64,000 nt of DNA from Cyanoderma ruficeps (Eukaryota > Chordata > Aves > Passeriformes > Timaliidae). Both the position numbers and the translations under genes were made by a program. The notes under the pieces are model-generated. The model searched no databases. It was not told the DNA's origin and saw only the letters and a list, made by a program, of their open reading frames with translations. Shown here one piece after another: positions 34,514 through 47,007 of the stretch. The DNA is taken from assembly GCA_008694505.1 (NCBI GenBank), contig VZDJ01000097.1:485760-549759 (forward strand). The letters are read 5' to 3'. Within the stretch, counting starts at the first letter, position 1. The number at the start of each line of letters is the position of its first letter.

Positions 34514-37183
34514 CTGGTCGTCTGCTGGCACAGGGGCTTCTCAGCCGGCCGTGTCTCCCTGGGCAGAACCGGGAGCGCTGAAGCTTGTGCGTCCCCGGGC
34601 TGCGGGCGGGGCCGGGCGGCGGCGGGGCGGGCGGGGACCCCCGCGGGGCTCCGGGGGAGGCCACACGGCTCGGGGTTAGTGGCAGCCACGAGGAAAGGGG
34701 TGGAGGAGGCCAGGGGCTGGCTGGCATGCAGGGGGGTAGCGTTAGTGGGCTGCAAGCCGTGCCCGGGGGCTTCCTCCTCCTGCAGGCTGAGGAAGCTGAA
34801 GTGGCCCCGCTCAAGCTTTTCGGGCAGCACAGCTTGGATGGGGAGAGGGGCTGGGGGCTTCTCCACGAAGGGATTGCTCGGGGAACTGGGGCTCAGCGAC
34901 AGGGTAAAGGGATTCCTCAGGGCTGAAGCTCCCTGTGTGTGCCTCTCCTCTGCCCTATCTGGCTTCCAGAAATCGGCTTTCTTGAAGTCTATCCTGCTCT
35001 CTGCCGAGTGCCCCTGGGGCTCCTCGCTGCCCTGCTCTGCCTCCTCGGGAGGGGCACAGGGCTCGGGCTGCTCTCCTGCTCGCCCCTCACCATCCTGGGA
35101 CGGGCTCTCCCCATGTTCTGACCTTTGGGGCTGTGGGTGTGGATGCCCAGCTGCCTCTTGCTCTTCCAGAGCCGTCCAGCTGGCCGGCTGGCTCAGGTCT
35201 AGCTCGGAAGGTGGGTTTAGTCCTGAAATACTGAGCTCCTCGGGGAACAGCTCCTGCTCGGAGGCCATTTCCCACTTGGCACTGTCTGTGGCCCCGTGTA
35301 TCTGAGGGGATAAATGGGGCTGGCTCCAGCTCTCCTCAGCAGCCGACTGCTCCAGTCCGTCCAGGGAGAACTTGGATGTGCAAGTCTCAAACTGCTCGGC
35401 CACATCTGTCTCATTCATCTCTGCTGGCTGTTCCCCCACAGAGGTGTCCCCTGTCCCCAGCTCGCTGGCTCCTGTCCCCAAGGCAGCTGCTGAGTCCACA
35501 GCGGCAGCTCTGGCACCCTCGGGTGCTGGGAACTCGCTCCTGGCTTCAGCAGCGCCCACTCCAGGTGTGGGCAGGCTGAGAGGCGCTGGCACCGAGGGCT
35601 GGCTGCTCCCACGGCTCCTTGGCAATTCCATCTCTGCTCTGGGGCCCTCTGAGTCTTCCCCTTGCTCCTGTTTGCCTCGCTGGGTGCCCCCAGGCTCCCC
35701 GTCCTCGCTGTCCTCCGCAGCGCCCGAGGCCGCGAACCACCTGGGGGGTTTGGGGGGCGGCACGGGCGGGCCGGGCACGGGCTCCTGGTGGCCTTGGGGC
35801 GCTGCCCACGGGGACAGCACCACGTGCCTCTCACGGATGTCAGAGCTGAGCCTCAGGAGGCCGTCGCTGGCCTGGAGCCTCATGCTGGCCTGCAGCCTGA
35901 ACACTGAGCTGCGGATGTCCACGGCGCCCTCCTGGCCGCCCCCGGGCTCTGTGCTCGCCTCAGGGAACCTCCGCGGTGCCACCCGCGGGGGCACGGCCGC
36001 CACGGTGCTGCCGGGCAGGGCCTCGGGGGCCAGCTCGGGGGGGAAGGAGCTCCTGGGTAACACACGGGTGGAGGCACGGGATGAGCCCTGGGCTTCGAAG
36101 GTGCCCTCGGCCAGGAAGGGCGGCCGCGGGCCGAAGGTGCCGTCGCGCTCCTCGGCCGCGCCGGGGGTGCTCTCAGAGGGGTCAGCGGCGGTTTCTGTGG
36201 CTATGGTCATCCAACCGTTTGTCCCTGCACTGCACGAGTCCTCCTCACCGCTGTCCCCTTCCTCCCTAGCGCTATTTTCAGTGCTCAGTGCTGTTGACAC
36301 CTCTTTGTCCCCGGGGTTGCCCGAGGCAAACGCGGCTGTCCAGACGGTGGGCGTGCTGCTTTTCCTCCTGCCGGCCATGGAGCCTGCGGACACGGGGCTC
36401 AGCACATCCTCGATCACCGTGGCCTCCTGGGTGGTGCTCACCAGGTTGGCCCCCACGTCTAAAGTGGAGAAATTTGTCCAAGAGCGGAGAGCTGCAGGGA
36501 TTTCAGCGCCCACGGGCGACTCGGCCTCCTCAAACACCTTAGAGCTCTTCTGGCAGGGCGGCTGGGCCGAGCTCTCCGTGGGGCTGGCTCTGTCGGGGTC
36601 GTCAATGAAATCCATGCCCTCTGCTGCCACCGAGGCAAACAAGTTCTCCTTCTTCCTCTCCGGTTTGAGCCTGCTGGTGGCAAAGGCATCGAAGGTATCG
36701 TCCCACTCCGAGGGCGGCGGGGGGACGGCGGGGTCGGTGTCCGTGTCGGCAGGAGGGAGCTCTCCCGGCGCTGGGGGAGTGGTTTCTGGCACCGGGACAC
36801 CAACGCTCGGGGCTGGAGACTCCCTCCCGGGGTCTGTCTGCCTTGGGGAGGCAGAGGGACTGCAATCCTCAGAGGAATAAAAGCTCCCAGCGGCCTCTGG
36901 TGCAGCGCGCGGCCCAGGCGGGAAACTAGAGAGAAAGTGAGTAGGTGAAGGAGAATTTAGTACCTGGTCAGCGAGGAGCTCCTCAAAGAAGGGATTGCTC
37001 TGCAGAGAGTTGAGGAATGGGTTGGTGGGGGACAAGCATCCGGCCTGGCTGTCTCCAGGAGCGGCAGCGAGGTTAGAGCTCGGCATGCTAGCGGGGAGGG
37101 CAGCAGGGCACGGGGCAGGGGAGCAGAGAGCAGAATGAGAAGGAGCATCTGAGCTGGTTTCTACCTGAGGAGACACTTCCAGG
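34514..37183 (-). CDS. RAB11FIP5: RAB11FIP5 large cassette exon 4 (890 codons, NPF motifs)
   Basis: This 2,670-nt exon is fully open on the minus strand. Its acceptor TCTTCCCTCCACAG precedes 37183 and its donor CAG/GTGAGC follows 34514. It enters and leaves in phase 2, so it can be skipped or included without a frame change, and the exons on both sides fit it and each other. The product is acidic, Ser/Pro-rich and probably disordered. It carries NPF motifs at exon residues about 54, 63, 757 and 770, which are EH-domain ligands (EHD or REPS type). It also has a WDDTFDAF segment and a proline run VPPPKPP that could bind SH3 domains. RAB11FIP1 has an analogous alternatively used long exon, so I infer a long RAB11FIP5 isoform. 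No stop or frameshift is seen. The ATG at 37296 lies upstream of the acceptor and is not a start. Confidence 0.88.
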
Positions 37184-39314
37184 CTGTGGAGGGAAGACAG
37201 AACAGTCCTCCTGGTTAATGCTGTGACAGAGCTGCAAGCACACACCACACACACCACCAACTGCCCCGCTCCAAGCAGCGCCGTGACCAAATCCATGCCT
37301 GGCTCTTGTTAGGCAGAGCAATGATTATGGAGTCGAGGCGTGGAAAGGGCATGCACGACACACAGGAAGGGGCAGCCCTGCTCCCAGGACACTCCTCCAC
37401 ATTCCCCTCTCTGCCTCAGCACGCCCAGGAGCCAGAGAGGTTTCCCCACCTCCTGCAGCCCCAGGACTCGCCCAGGACAGGTGGAGCACGAGGAGCTGCC
37501 CGGGCTCCTGCATCAGGGTTACTTCATCAGGTAACCCTACATCAGGGTTACAGGGTTACTGTGTGCCTGAACCACCCCAGGCACACACAGGAGAATTTCC
37601 CAGCTCACCCCAGTGCCTCCTCACTGGTTTGTCAGCGTGACCAGCATGGGAGCACACACGGAGCTCACACTTGCACAGGAGAGAGGGACAAGGCTGAGGG
37701 AGGCCACCGAGGAACAAGAGCCCAGCAGGAAGGAGCACGTGGCCAGGACAGGGCCCTGGCCCCACTCTGGACTCTGCCCTGCCTCCCACACGCCCCTTGT
37801 CACATCACTTCTGCCCGAGATGCCTGAAACCCACGGGGGATCCCAAGGTGGAAGGGATTCAGCACATCTGGAATTCAGAATCTCACCCCAAGTGAGGCTG
37901 AGAGCGCCCTGCTGCCTGTTCAGGCAGGGCTGAGGGACCTTTCTTTGGGATTTCCTTGATCTTCCTTTGGGAATGACTCCAGCAATGTGGAGTCACCACC
38001 CCGGGCTCAGAGGTTTTCACATCACAAAGGGGGGGTGTGGCATGGACACCCCACATCCACCTGGTGCTCCAACTGCCATGCTCCCTCCTCCTGGGCCCAT
38101 CCCCTTGACTCACCCTTGGGAGGAGCAATCCCACCCCCAGGACAGGATTGGGGCTCCTGGCCGTGCCCCATCACAGATCCCATGGGATTGGTGCCTCCTG
38201 CACCAGCCGAGCTCCAGAGAGTTCCCCTCTGGGCTGGGGAGAAATACGGGCATGGATCAGCCAGCTCTGGGCACACCAAGGTTTAAGAGGAAGGAGTAAA
38301 TTAATTCCTTTGCCAAGGTGCCCAGGGCATGTCCAGCCCTGGGGTTACACCCTGGGATTTCCCTCCAGCTGCTGGGAGGGATTGCAGGAGGCACTGCAGG
38401 ATCACAAAGTTGCCTGGACAACTATTTCCATGTTATTGTGCATCCACCAAACGCCTCAGACACGTTTTAAAGCACAAAATGCCATCTTGAGGCAAAAGCT
38501 GACGCTGGTGATGGTGCAGCTGGTGGCTCCCAAAGCAGGGAGGGCGTTGGGCTGGCACCACCTCGGCCCAGGAGTGATGTCCCCACCACGGGGACACCCT
38601 GCTCCCACTCCTGGCAGCTCCACAGCCCCTCTGGGCAGCTCCTTGGAAAGATGCCCACTGGAGCCATCCATGCCACCAAAGTCCCCCATCCCAGTTTGGG
38701 GACAGGGAACATTCCCAGCGAGTGGCTGAGCCCAACCAGCTCCGCTCCAGCACCCGTGGGACCCCCACCCAGACAGCCCTGAAGTGACCTGGTAACGCAG
38801 GGACGGAGAAAGCCTCAACCCCTTCATCCTCACTGAGAGCTGCAGCTCCCCTTGGGGCACACACAGCTCGTGGGTGCCCTCCCCTGCTGTCACAAAGCGG
38901 CCGTGGTGGCCGTGCCCAGCCTGGTCCCTGCCCTGCTCCGTGTCCTCTCCTGCTCCCGCAGGGAGGAACAGCCAGGAATGCACCCCACAGCTGCAGCCCA
39001 GCTCCTCCCAGGGGTTTGGGGCTCTGGGTGAGCACAGAAAGTCTCCAGAAGTTTTGGGAGAGGCTGATGGACCTTGAGGCACAAACCACTCCTGAGTAGC
39101 AGCTGCTCTCTGCGTGGAGGGAAACCTCTCCTGGCATTCCCAGCCTGGAGTTCAGTGGAGGGTTGGACCTTTTTCCCTAATCCTCCTCGAAGTTAAGCTC
39201 CCCAGAAGAGGAGAACAGCTGCTCAGTACCCCCTCAGCTGGATGAGTTCACAACGTCCACAATCAGATTTCACCAGGGCAAACCATGGCAAATTTCCCTT
39301 CCCAGCTGGGAAGG

Positions 39315-39381
39315 GCAGGTGACAGGGGAAGGTGACAGGGGGAGGTGACAAGGGAAGGTGACAAGGGAAGGTGACAAGGTC
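39315..39381. repeat. 13-bp minisatellite
   Basis: Five units of GGTGACAAGGGAA or GGTGACAGGGGAA in tandem. Confidence 0.85.
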
Positions 39382-39784
39382 CAACCACCACAGTCTCAGG
39401 GTGGCTGCAAGGGGCACACAGCCCCGCCCCACCTCTGCCTGTCCTGCTGGCACTCATTTTGTGTTTTTCCCCAGACTGAGACACAGCCTTTGTGCTGAGT
39501 AAGAGCAGCCAGGGCCTGGTCCAGCTCTGCTGGGCTCCAGCTCTAAAAGGTCATTAATGCTGCAGAGCATTAATCAGCTGCAGGCTCCTAACGAGCACTG
39601 GCTGCTAATGACCATCCCAGCTGCCAGAAGCTGAGTGGGTGAAGTTCCCTCCTCAGGGGTGGCTGATGCAGGAGCAGCCCTTTGCCCAGGCTGGAATTGC
39701 ACCAATCCCCACCTGCACAGGGGCAGGAACAGCTTCAAGGTCTCCTCAGACCCCGGAGATGATCCTGGCTTCATCCCCCAAGTC

Positions 39785-40085
39785 ATCATGGAATGGTCTG
39801 GGTTGGAAGGGGCCTTAAGGACCATCCCATTCCACCCCTGCCATGGACAGGGACAATTCCCACTAGCCCAGGTGGCTCCAATGTCCAACCTGGCCTTGGA
39901 CACTGCCAGGGATCCAGGGGCAGCCACAGCAAATCTGGGCAACCCTGTGCCAGGGCCTCACACCCTCCCAGGCAGGAATTCCTGCCCAATCTCCCATCCA
40001 TCCCTGCCCTCTGGCAGTGGGAAGCCATTCCCTGTGTCCTGCCCCTCCAGCTCTTGTAAAGTCCTTCTGGGCCTCACTGGGTGCA
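39785..40085 (-). mobile_element. CR1 LINE 3' end, antisense
   Basis: Opens ATCATGGAATGGTCTGGGTT and contains GGGATCCAGGGGCAGCCACA, then CACTGGGTGCAGGACC. Confidence 0.8.
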
Positions 40086-40261
40086 GGACCTGCTGGTATT
40101 GGCTAAATATATAAAGACAGAAATTGAATCCATCTTTGTTGGATTCTTGTTCTCCTCCTTCAACCCCACTGTGGAAATTTCCTTTCTGCCTCCCAACCCT
40201 ATTCCTGCTGGGACCCACAGAGCTTTGTTCAGGGGCTCTTGGCTGCAAACTCCAGGCAGAA

Positions 40262-40520
40262 GAATCGTGGAATGTTTAGGTTGGAAACGCCCTCTAAGAC
40301 CATCAAATCCAACCACTCCCAGCACTGCCAAGGCCACCAGTAACCCCCATCCCCAAGTGTCACATCCACAGGACTTTTAAAGCTCTCCAGGGATGGGAAC
40401 TCCACCCCTGCCTTGTGCCAGGGCTGGACAAATCTTTACAAGAAGGAATTTTCCCAGTATTTCCCAAGCTGACCCTCCCCTGGCCCAGCCTGAGGCTGTT
40501 TGACAATCTGTGACTTTCCA
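40262..40520 (-). mobile_element. CR1 LINE, antisense
   Basis: GAATCGTGGAATGTTTAGGT opens the 3' end; TCCCCTGGCCCAGCCTGAGG is near the far end. Confidence 0.8.
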
Positions 40521-40660
40521 GCGGGATTTCAAATCGTGGCATCACTGTCATTCCTCGGGATGCTGTGGTAATGCACCCCACACCCCCAGCAGGTGCTTCC
40601 AAACAGGGAAAGAGTTCCAGTTTACCTTTAGACATTTTAGGAAGTTTAACTAGAAAGTTC

Positions 40661-40964
40661 TGTGGTTTTCCTCATTGTAATTGGCTCGGTGGCAGCACAG
40701 GAGCACGGATTGGGCTCGGAGAGTTTAACTCAAAGCCTGTTGTTCATCTCATTGGATCAAGAGCCCAACAGCCCACCTGAATTATTGAGTACTAAAAAGA
40801 GAGAACAAAGAAATTTCAGGCTTTTCGAGGTGCTGTAGCGAGTAGGAGACTTGTCTCTGTACAGGCTTTGCCTTTGTTTTTGTATTACTTTCTTCCTTTA
40901 TTAAAACCCTTTTGATTTTTCAAGACACACTCCATCGTGCCGTCTCGCTAATTGATTTTTGCCA
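40661..40964 (+). mobile_element. Possible solo LTR of an endogenous retrovirus
   Basis: An AT-richer block unlike its flanks, starting TGTGG and ending GCCA, with an ATTAAA signal near 40899 and a T-rich then CGTCTCGC stretch after it, as in the R-U5 part of avian LTRs. I could not find matching target duplications, and no internal retroviral sequence follows. Confidence 0.4.
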
Positions 40965-41211
40965 CTTTTCTGCCGGGGCTGGACCCTCAGAGGCGTGGGT
41001 TAAACCCACAGCATGAACGTCCCTGCTTTGGCCACCAGCCTGGAGCCTCGCCCTGCTCCCAAAAATCCCATTTTCCCTGAGGGAGGAAGCCCCTTGAGGG
41101 AGGATGCTGGGTGAGAGCAGGAGCGGAGCACGGCGGATTCCTCTAGAGGGAAACCTTCACTTGCAGCAGCCCGATGGAAGCAGCTCTTTGCGGCACTGAA
41201 ACGCTGACTCA

Positions 41212-41250
41212 CCCTCCTCCTCCTCCTCCTCCCTCTCCTCCTTCCCCTCC
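41212..41250. repeat. Polypyrimidine CCT-rich tract
   Basis: About six TCC triplets followed by further C/T-only sequence, ending CCATTCCCAG. It could resemble an acceptor, but no exon follows on the plus strand. Confidence 0.7.
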
Positions 41251-43789
41251 CATTCCCAGCACACGGCTCTGCCAGCCAAAATAAATCTCGGGTACCTTCC
41301 TGCCCTCATTTATTTGTTTGGCAGCACTTCACAGACGCCTTTGAGCCTCGCAGCAATAAAAAAAAATAATAATTAAAAAAAAAAGGAAATAAAATATTGC
41401 TGAGCAATCCCCTGATGGAAAAAAAGTCTATTGGAAACAGCTTGTTCAAGGCAGGGAGATTTCTCCCTACGGATCCCAGCCCGGATTTCAGGCTGAGGGC
41501 AGAGCTCTGCAGTGCCCAGCCTGGCTGCAGGAGGGTGGGGGACTCTGCACCAGCAGCAGAAAACAGCACATGCGCTGGAAAAGCAGGAGCTGGGGAAGGG
41601 CAGGGATGAATCCAGCCCTGATGTGCTGAAGCTCCAGTGGAAAATCCCTCCTAGGAGGGCTGGATGCCGGGATGTGCCGTGTCCTGCCACTCCCAACCTG
41701 CTTCTGGCCCCGTTTTCCACAGCCAGGGCTCCCTTGGGTGGAAAAATCAGCAGGATGGAGGTGCTGGAGCATCGTGCAGCAGCTTCAGACCTGGCAGGGA
41801 TCAGGAATTTCCTGCCACCGGCATGAGCAGGGCTGGCACAGCAGGAATTGTGCAGGAAGGGGTTGGGAAGAGATGGCAACAGCAGCCCAGGGCATTTTTG
41901 TACAGGGTGGGAGCACCAGAGGGAAGGAGTCAGGGAATGTATTTTAAATAGGAATTCCAGAGATGGAAGGACTGGATTTCTCTCTAATAAATCACCTTGT
42001 ATAGTCTATATAATCATCTATAATAATCATCTGTCCAATAGCCACTTTGCTCTTCCCTTGGGCCTCACCTGTCCATCATCCCCATTCAAATGGACAAATC
42101 TTCCTTTACAGACATCTGTCCTCAAAACCACTTTAAATTTAAAAATTTTTTAAAAAATTAAAATAATTTAAAGAAGAGTTTTTAAAAATAGGAGAAATCT
42201 GGGCGGTAGGAGCCCACGGAGATGCAAACTTCAACCCCCAATTCCCACTTTTAGGAGTGGGAGTGGGGCTGTGCTTTTCCTGGGAGTTTCCAGAGCTCTG
42301 GATCCAGGTCCCCATCCTGCCTGGTGTCCATCCCAGGGAAATGCAGGCTCAGCAGCACAAGGAACCATTTCCCAGCCTCGCAGGCTCCTCACACTGACCC
42401 CACTCCATCCCTGGGGCTGCTCCAAGGCAGAGCTGCACTCTCCTGGATACAATCCCTGTGACCCTCTCCCATGGATTCATCCACAGCATCCCTGGTTTCT
42501 CATCGTGGCCTTCATCCCCCTCTTCCTCAAACTCTGCAGCTTCCCAGGCTCTGCTCTGGTCCTGTTGGCTTTGGAGGGGCTGCCACAACATCCATGTTCA
42601 TCATCCCACCACTGCCAGCCTGGCCCAGGACTCTGCTCCAAGCATTCCAGACCTTCCTCCCATCCCCAGCACTAAGGAAAGGCTCTTTCAGGAGCACATG
42701 AGGAGCAGGGAGGAACTGAGCCAATATTTGGCCTCACTGCTGGATCCAAGGGTGTGGGCTTGGGAAGGGGTTTGAGCCTGAAAACGGAGCTGATGCCCCT
42801 GTTTTTGTAGGACAGAGCACAATTCCCTTCTTCTCCTGCTGCCAGGCCTAGGATGCAGCCCCATTTTATCACCAGGATTCTCCACAGGAAGCAGGAGCTG
42901 CAGAGCTCTGATAACACTGGAGGAAACCCTGGAAACATTTAAAGGATTGTTTTAGCCCCAGGCTTTGCCTCAAATAAACCTGCTGAGCTTCTTCCTTACA
43001 TACAACCTTTAACCTTCAAAACAACAACCCCCAACCAAGGCTTTGATTCAGCCTCCAAAGAGCAAACAGCATCTTCCCACTGCTCCCACCCCCTCCAGAA
43101 TCAAAGCCTGGAGCTGCCAGGGATTAGCAAAGCCAGGGATGATGAGCAGAGCCTTTGGGACCTGAGAAGAATCAGGGGGAAAGGCGTGTAAATAAGGGCT
43201 GAAGGCAGAAATGCCCAGTTCTCTCCCCAGGGAGAGCACAGACGGGTTTGCAGAGCCAGCTCCCACACTGATGGCTCAGCAAAACCCACCCAGCACACGA
43301 CAAAGCCCTTCTCATAAAGCTCCAGTTAAACCCAGCCCCAAGGCAGCAGCTCCTTATTTTGGGAAGGGTGTGTTTGGCAGAGCAAGTGGGTAAAGATGAG
43401 CTGTGCCAGCCTGGGCTTTGCTGCAGGCAAGCTCAAACCATCCTTCTAATTACAGACCTTTTAACTAATTACAGGCTGAGGTTTCTGGGCTTGCCAAGTG
43501 ACTGATTTTGATGCTTTCTCACCACGTTCAGCCCTGGGTCAAACTTGGCCTATCCAAGGTGGGCACACAGGTGAGAAGGTGCTGCTGGCAGCAGCCACAA
43601 AACTGAAGTTTCCAGAGTCAGGAGAGCAGGAGGGGGAAAGTCCTTTCTGTAAATAAGTCAAGACTTCGAACTGCTCAGTTCGGTTCAGAGGCTGCTCCTC
43701 TCCTGAGCAAGGGTTAATCCAACTCTGGGAGTGACATTGGTACTGAACAGCCACAGATGGACATCAGAGAACCCCCAGAGATCAGAGAC

Positions 43790-44060
43790 TCTGCAATGGT
43801 TTGGGATGGAAGGGACCCTAAATCCCATCCCATTCCACCCCTGCCATGGGCAGGGACACTTCCACAGTCCCAGGGTGCTCCAGCCTGGCCTTGGGCACTG
43901 CCAGGGATCCAGGGGCAGCCCCAGCAAATCTGGGAATTCCAGCCCAGCCAGGAATTCCTTCCCAACATCCCATCCATCCCTGCCCTCTGGCACTTTGAAG
44001 CCACCAAGACCTAAAAGCTCTTCCACAGCTTTGACCTGAGTCACCAGCCTGGTCCACGAG
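43790..44060 (-). mobile_element. CR1 LINE 3' end, antisense
   Basis: TGCAATGGTTTGGGATGGAA through GGGATCCAGGGGCAGCCCCA and CCATCCCTGCCCTCTGGCAC. Confidence 0.8.
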
Positions 44061-44990
44061 GTCGTTCAGTGTAAGGAAGCAAAACAAAATCAGAGAAGTC
44101 AGTTCTGTATATAATTAAAATGAGTAATGATGTCCTGATGAAAGGCCAGGAAAACTGAAGCACTGGGAAAACCAGAGCAGAGACAAATCTTGTCCCTGTG
44201 ATGATGGGCAGGGCCTTTCTGCAGCAAATCAGATTCAGTCACCAAATTATTCTTGTAATGCTCCCCAAAGGTTCTCAGTTATCCCAGTGCCAAATCCCTG
44301 CACGCTGGGAGGGAGAAATCCCTTCCCAGCCAGGCAGCTCCAGCATTTCCCCACCCTCCACTTCTCCCAGTTCCTACTCTCAATCCCCCCTGCTCCAGTT
44401 CAAGCTCATTATTTCCCATCCTCAATTGCAAAGTGCACTGAAAGCCCACTCGGATGTTCCTGAATGCCCCAAAAGGGGGTTCTGTGAATTGCCTCCCTCG
44501 TGCTGCCTGGAATCCACTCCTGTTTTTGGGAGAGAAAATCCCAGCCAGAGGAGCTGCTGCCACACAGCTCATCCCAGACTCTCCTCACAAGACACACAAA
44601 GTCCTCTGCAAAGCTCAGCTCCAAGCAAAGCTCAGATCTGGCTGAGCTTGAGATTAAACTGCGAGCGCTGAAGTGGATTGAATCAAACCCATGGAGTGCA
44701 AACCCTCTGGGAAAGGAGCAAGGCTGGGAATGAGTCCAGGAAGGCAGGAGCTGTCAGAAACCAGCAGGGTTTAGGGGCACTCCTGGTGATTATCCACTGG
44801 GTTGGATGGACAAGGAACTGAATTCCAGCTGGATCAGACATCCCTGCCTCAAAATCAGTGTCCACCAGAGGATCTGGGCAGGCATGGCCCTGCCTGCCTC
44901 CTTCCCAGGGCTCCAAAAGGGGAAAACCTGCTGGTTTCTCACCCATTTCCCAAGGAAACGGTCCCAGAGAGAGATGCCGAGGGCAGCTCC

Positions 44991-45050
44991 ATCCCATCCC
45001 ATTGTCCCATTGTCCCATCCCATTGTCCCATCCCATTGTCCCATCCCATT
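44991..45050. repeat. 13-bp minisatellite
   Basis: Four to five units of CCCATCCCATTGT with one truncated unit. Confidence 0.85.
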
Positions 45051-45319
45051 CGATCCTCCCTGGCTGCCTCAGGCACTTGTGGAGTCACTGCCTGGATACA
45101 GCAGGATTTTTAAGCCTTGATTTTTTTTTATTCTAGGCCTTAACCAGCAGGTTCCTTATCCCAAAATTAGAAAGAAAAATTAAAAGAACCATCTTGAGTG
45201 GGAATACTCTGTCCCTCCTCAAGGACAGGGTGCAGAGACCGGAGTCCTTCAGGCTCATCCACAAATCTTGCCTTGGGATGTGACACCAAACCACTGCCAG
45301 GGCTTTGAGTCCCCAGGGA

Positions 45320-45410
45320 ATGACAGAACCACAGCACGGTCTGGGTTGGAAGGGACCTTCCCATTCCACCCTCGCCATGGACAGGGACCTTCCAGGAATA
45401 AACCAGGAGT
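45320..45410 (-). mobile_element. CR1 LINE 3' end fragment, antisense
   Basis: ACAGCACGGTCTGGGTTGGA to CGCCATGGACAGGGACC. Confidence 0.7.
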
Positions 45411-46274
45411 GCCCTCCTCGTTAAAGGAGGAGAACTCAAATCCTTCTGCTTAATAAATTAGCTTAAAGCCAGCCCAGATTAGAAAATCCCTCTAATAAAC
45501 CAAGGCTGTAGACTGAAGCAGATCCCAGTGCTGGTTGTTTTTTTCTGGCTGATTTTAACCCCATTTCCTGCCTCTCAATGACAACACCCTCGACCTCTGG
45601 ACTGCCAGCTCAGCTCTAGGGGGGGACATGGGTGATAAATTCCTCACAGCAACAGCACAAACACCACAAAACCCAAGGATTTGGAAGGATGAATCATCAC
45701 ACAAAGCAAGAACAGTTAGAGATTCGTAACTGGGAGAAGGGAAGGCTGGGTGGGATGGGCAGAGGAAAGGGTTGGGATTAGTTACTTTGGGAATATTAAT
45801 GATACCTCACGTAACCAAAGTGCTGCGCCCTGACCAGACCCTGTAGGGGGTGTGGGGTTCATAGCAAGGATGTGATTACACATCCCAATATCCCACATCC
45901 CAGCCTGACTGCCAGGGAAGCTTTTTTTAGCTCATTGAAGGATAATAAATCTGCATTTTGAGGCCACAGAACCACTTGGTGTGACCACACTGAGCCTCAG
46001 CTCTGCCGAGGGAAACCTCTCCATGGAGGGGAGAGGGAAGCTTTCCCTTCCCTGAGAGGAAAACACACCCCACATCCAGCAGAGGTGGTTCCTGGCAGAA
46101 GCCAAGAGAGGATCCAGGAAAATCCTCTTCCCTTTGAGACCTTTAAGAGCAAGGAAGCATCTTCCCTGCTCTGACCTTGCCTGAGCGCTCCCAGAAGCAT
46201 CCACGAGCTCTCGGAGACTGGAATTTGGGGCAGGAACCACCAACCTGGACCTCCACACACCCTCTTCCACTGAC

Positions 46275-47007
46275 CTGGGTTTCTGAGGGGACTCTTTGGG
46301 CTCCTTGGACCCAAACCAGCCGCTGTTCTTACTCCTCTCATCGCCCGCAGCCGAGCCGTGCGCGGGGGTCCCTCCGTCCCCTTGGCCTTTGCCTCCCGCG
46401 TCGCTCCGGGCTCCCCCGTGGTGGAAGAAGCCTCCCTTGGCCTTCTTGTCCTCCTTCCTGCCATCCTCGGGCGCTCTGTCCTTGCCTGGCTCCGTGGAGA
46501 AGCCCAGAGGAGCCGCGGCCTGGCTGGGTTTGCCCTCCAGGCGATTGCTCTCCTCCATCCTGGCCCTGCCCAGGTGGTTGCTGAGGGTCACGGCCTTGGT
46601 GGACACCTTGAGCTCTTCCTGCAAGGCCAGGCTGGGAGGGGACGGGATGAACCTGGGCTCCTCCCTGTGCTGCTGCTGGGCCCTCTCCAGGCCGCCCAGC
46701 CCCCAGGGCACCTCGTGGGGGTCGGGTTGCAGGGGGGCGAAGCCGAAAGCCTCGTCGTGCCTGCGGGGAAGGGCGGGCACGGGCAGCGGGGCTGAGGCGG
46801 GCAGAGAGGCCGAGGCGGGCGGGTGCCTCGGCGCCGGCTCCTCCCCGTACACGTGGCTGCCGTTGATGCACAGCGACGAGCGGGACCCGGGCTCCTGGTG
46901 CTTAGGCCGGGGGCTCTGCGTGCCCTTGGGCTCCGGGCTCACCTGCGACATGTCGTCACTGAAGGCCCGCTTGTGGGTCAGCTTCGGGGAGGACAGCAGG
47001 TCTCTCA
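46275..47007 (-). CDS. RAB11FIP5: RAB11FIP5 exon 3
   Basis: This 733-nt exon completes a split Val codon and then reads RDLLSSPKLTHKRAFSDDMS, followed by RSSLCINGSHVYGEEP. Both blocks are characteristic of RAB11FIP5 (human has SPKLFTHKRTYSDE and SSLCVNGSHIYNEEP). The middle is a low-complexity Pro/Ala/Arg-rich linker, and the end has GFFHHGG and NSGWFGSKEPKESPQKP. The acceptor tract TTTCTTTCCCTCAG precedes 47007, and the donor GTCAGT follows 46275, leaving AG in phase 2. The acceptor and the first 30 or so coding bases are repeated ten more times in the intron just upstream (see 46981-47640). This linker has no folded domain; it contributes phosphorylation sites and links the C2 domain to the C-terminal Rab-binding coil. 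Confidence 0.94.

Larger units (their letters stand above)
37184..46274 (-). other. RAB11FIP5 intron 3 (exon 3 to cassette exon)
   Basis: A 9.1-kb intron. It contains a 13-bp repeat (39315-39381), a nested inverted-repeat TAAT cluster (39549-39613), CR1 copies (39785-40085, 40262-40520, 43790-44060, 45320-45410), an LTR-like block (40661-40964) and a 13-bp repeat (44991-45050). I saw no small exon, but one shorter than about 60 bp could escape reading by eye. 37200-39300 and 41250-43780 look like unique intron sequence. Confidence 0.6.

Noticed and set aside
35372..36880. 502-residue plus-strand frame
   Set aside because: It is the antisense shadow of the RAB11FIP5 cassette exon, which has matching splice sites and phases on the minus strand.
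37184..37296. ATG at 37296 as a start codon for a separate long protein
   Set aside because: A strong acceptor at 37184 in the right phase makes this an internal exon; the upstream codons have no conserved content.
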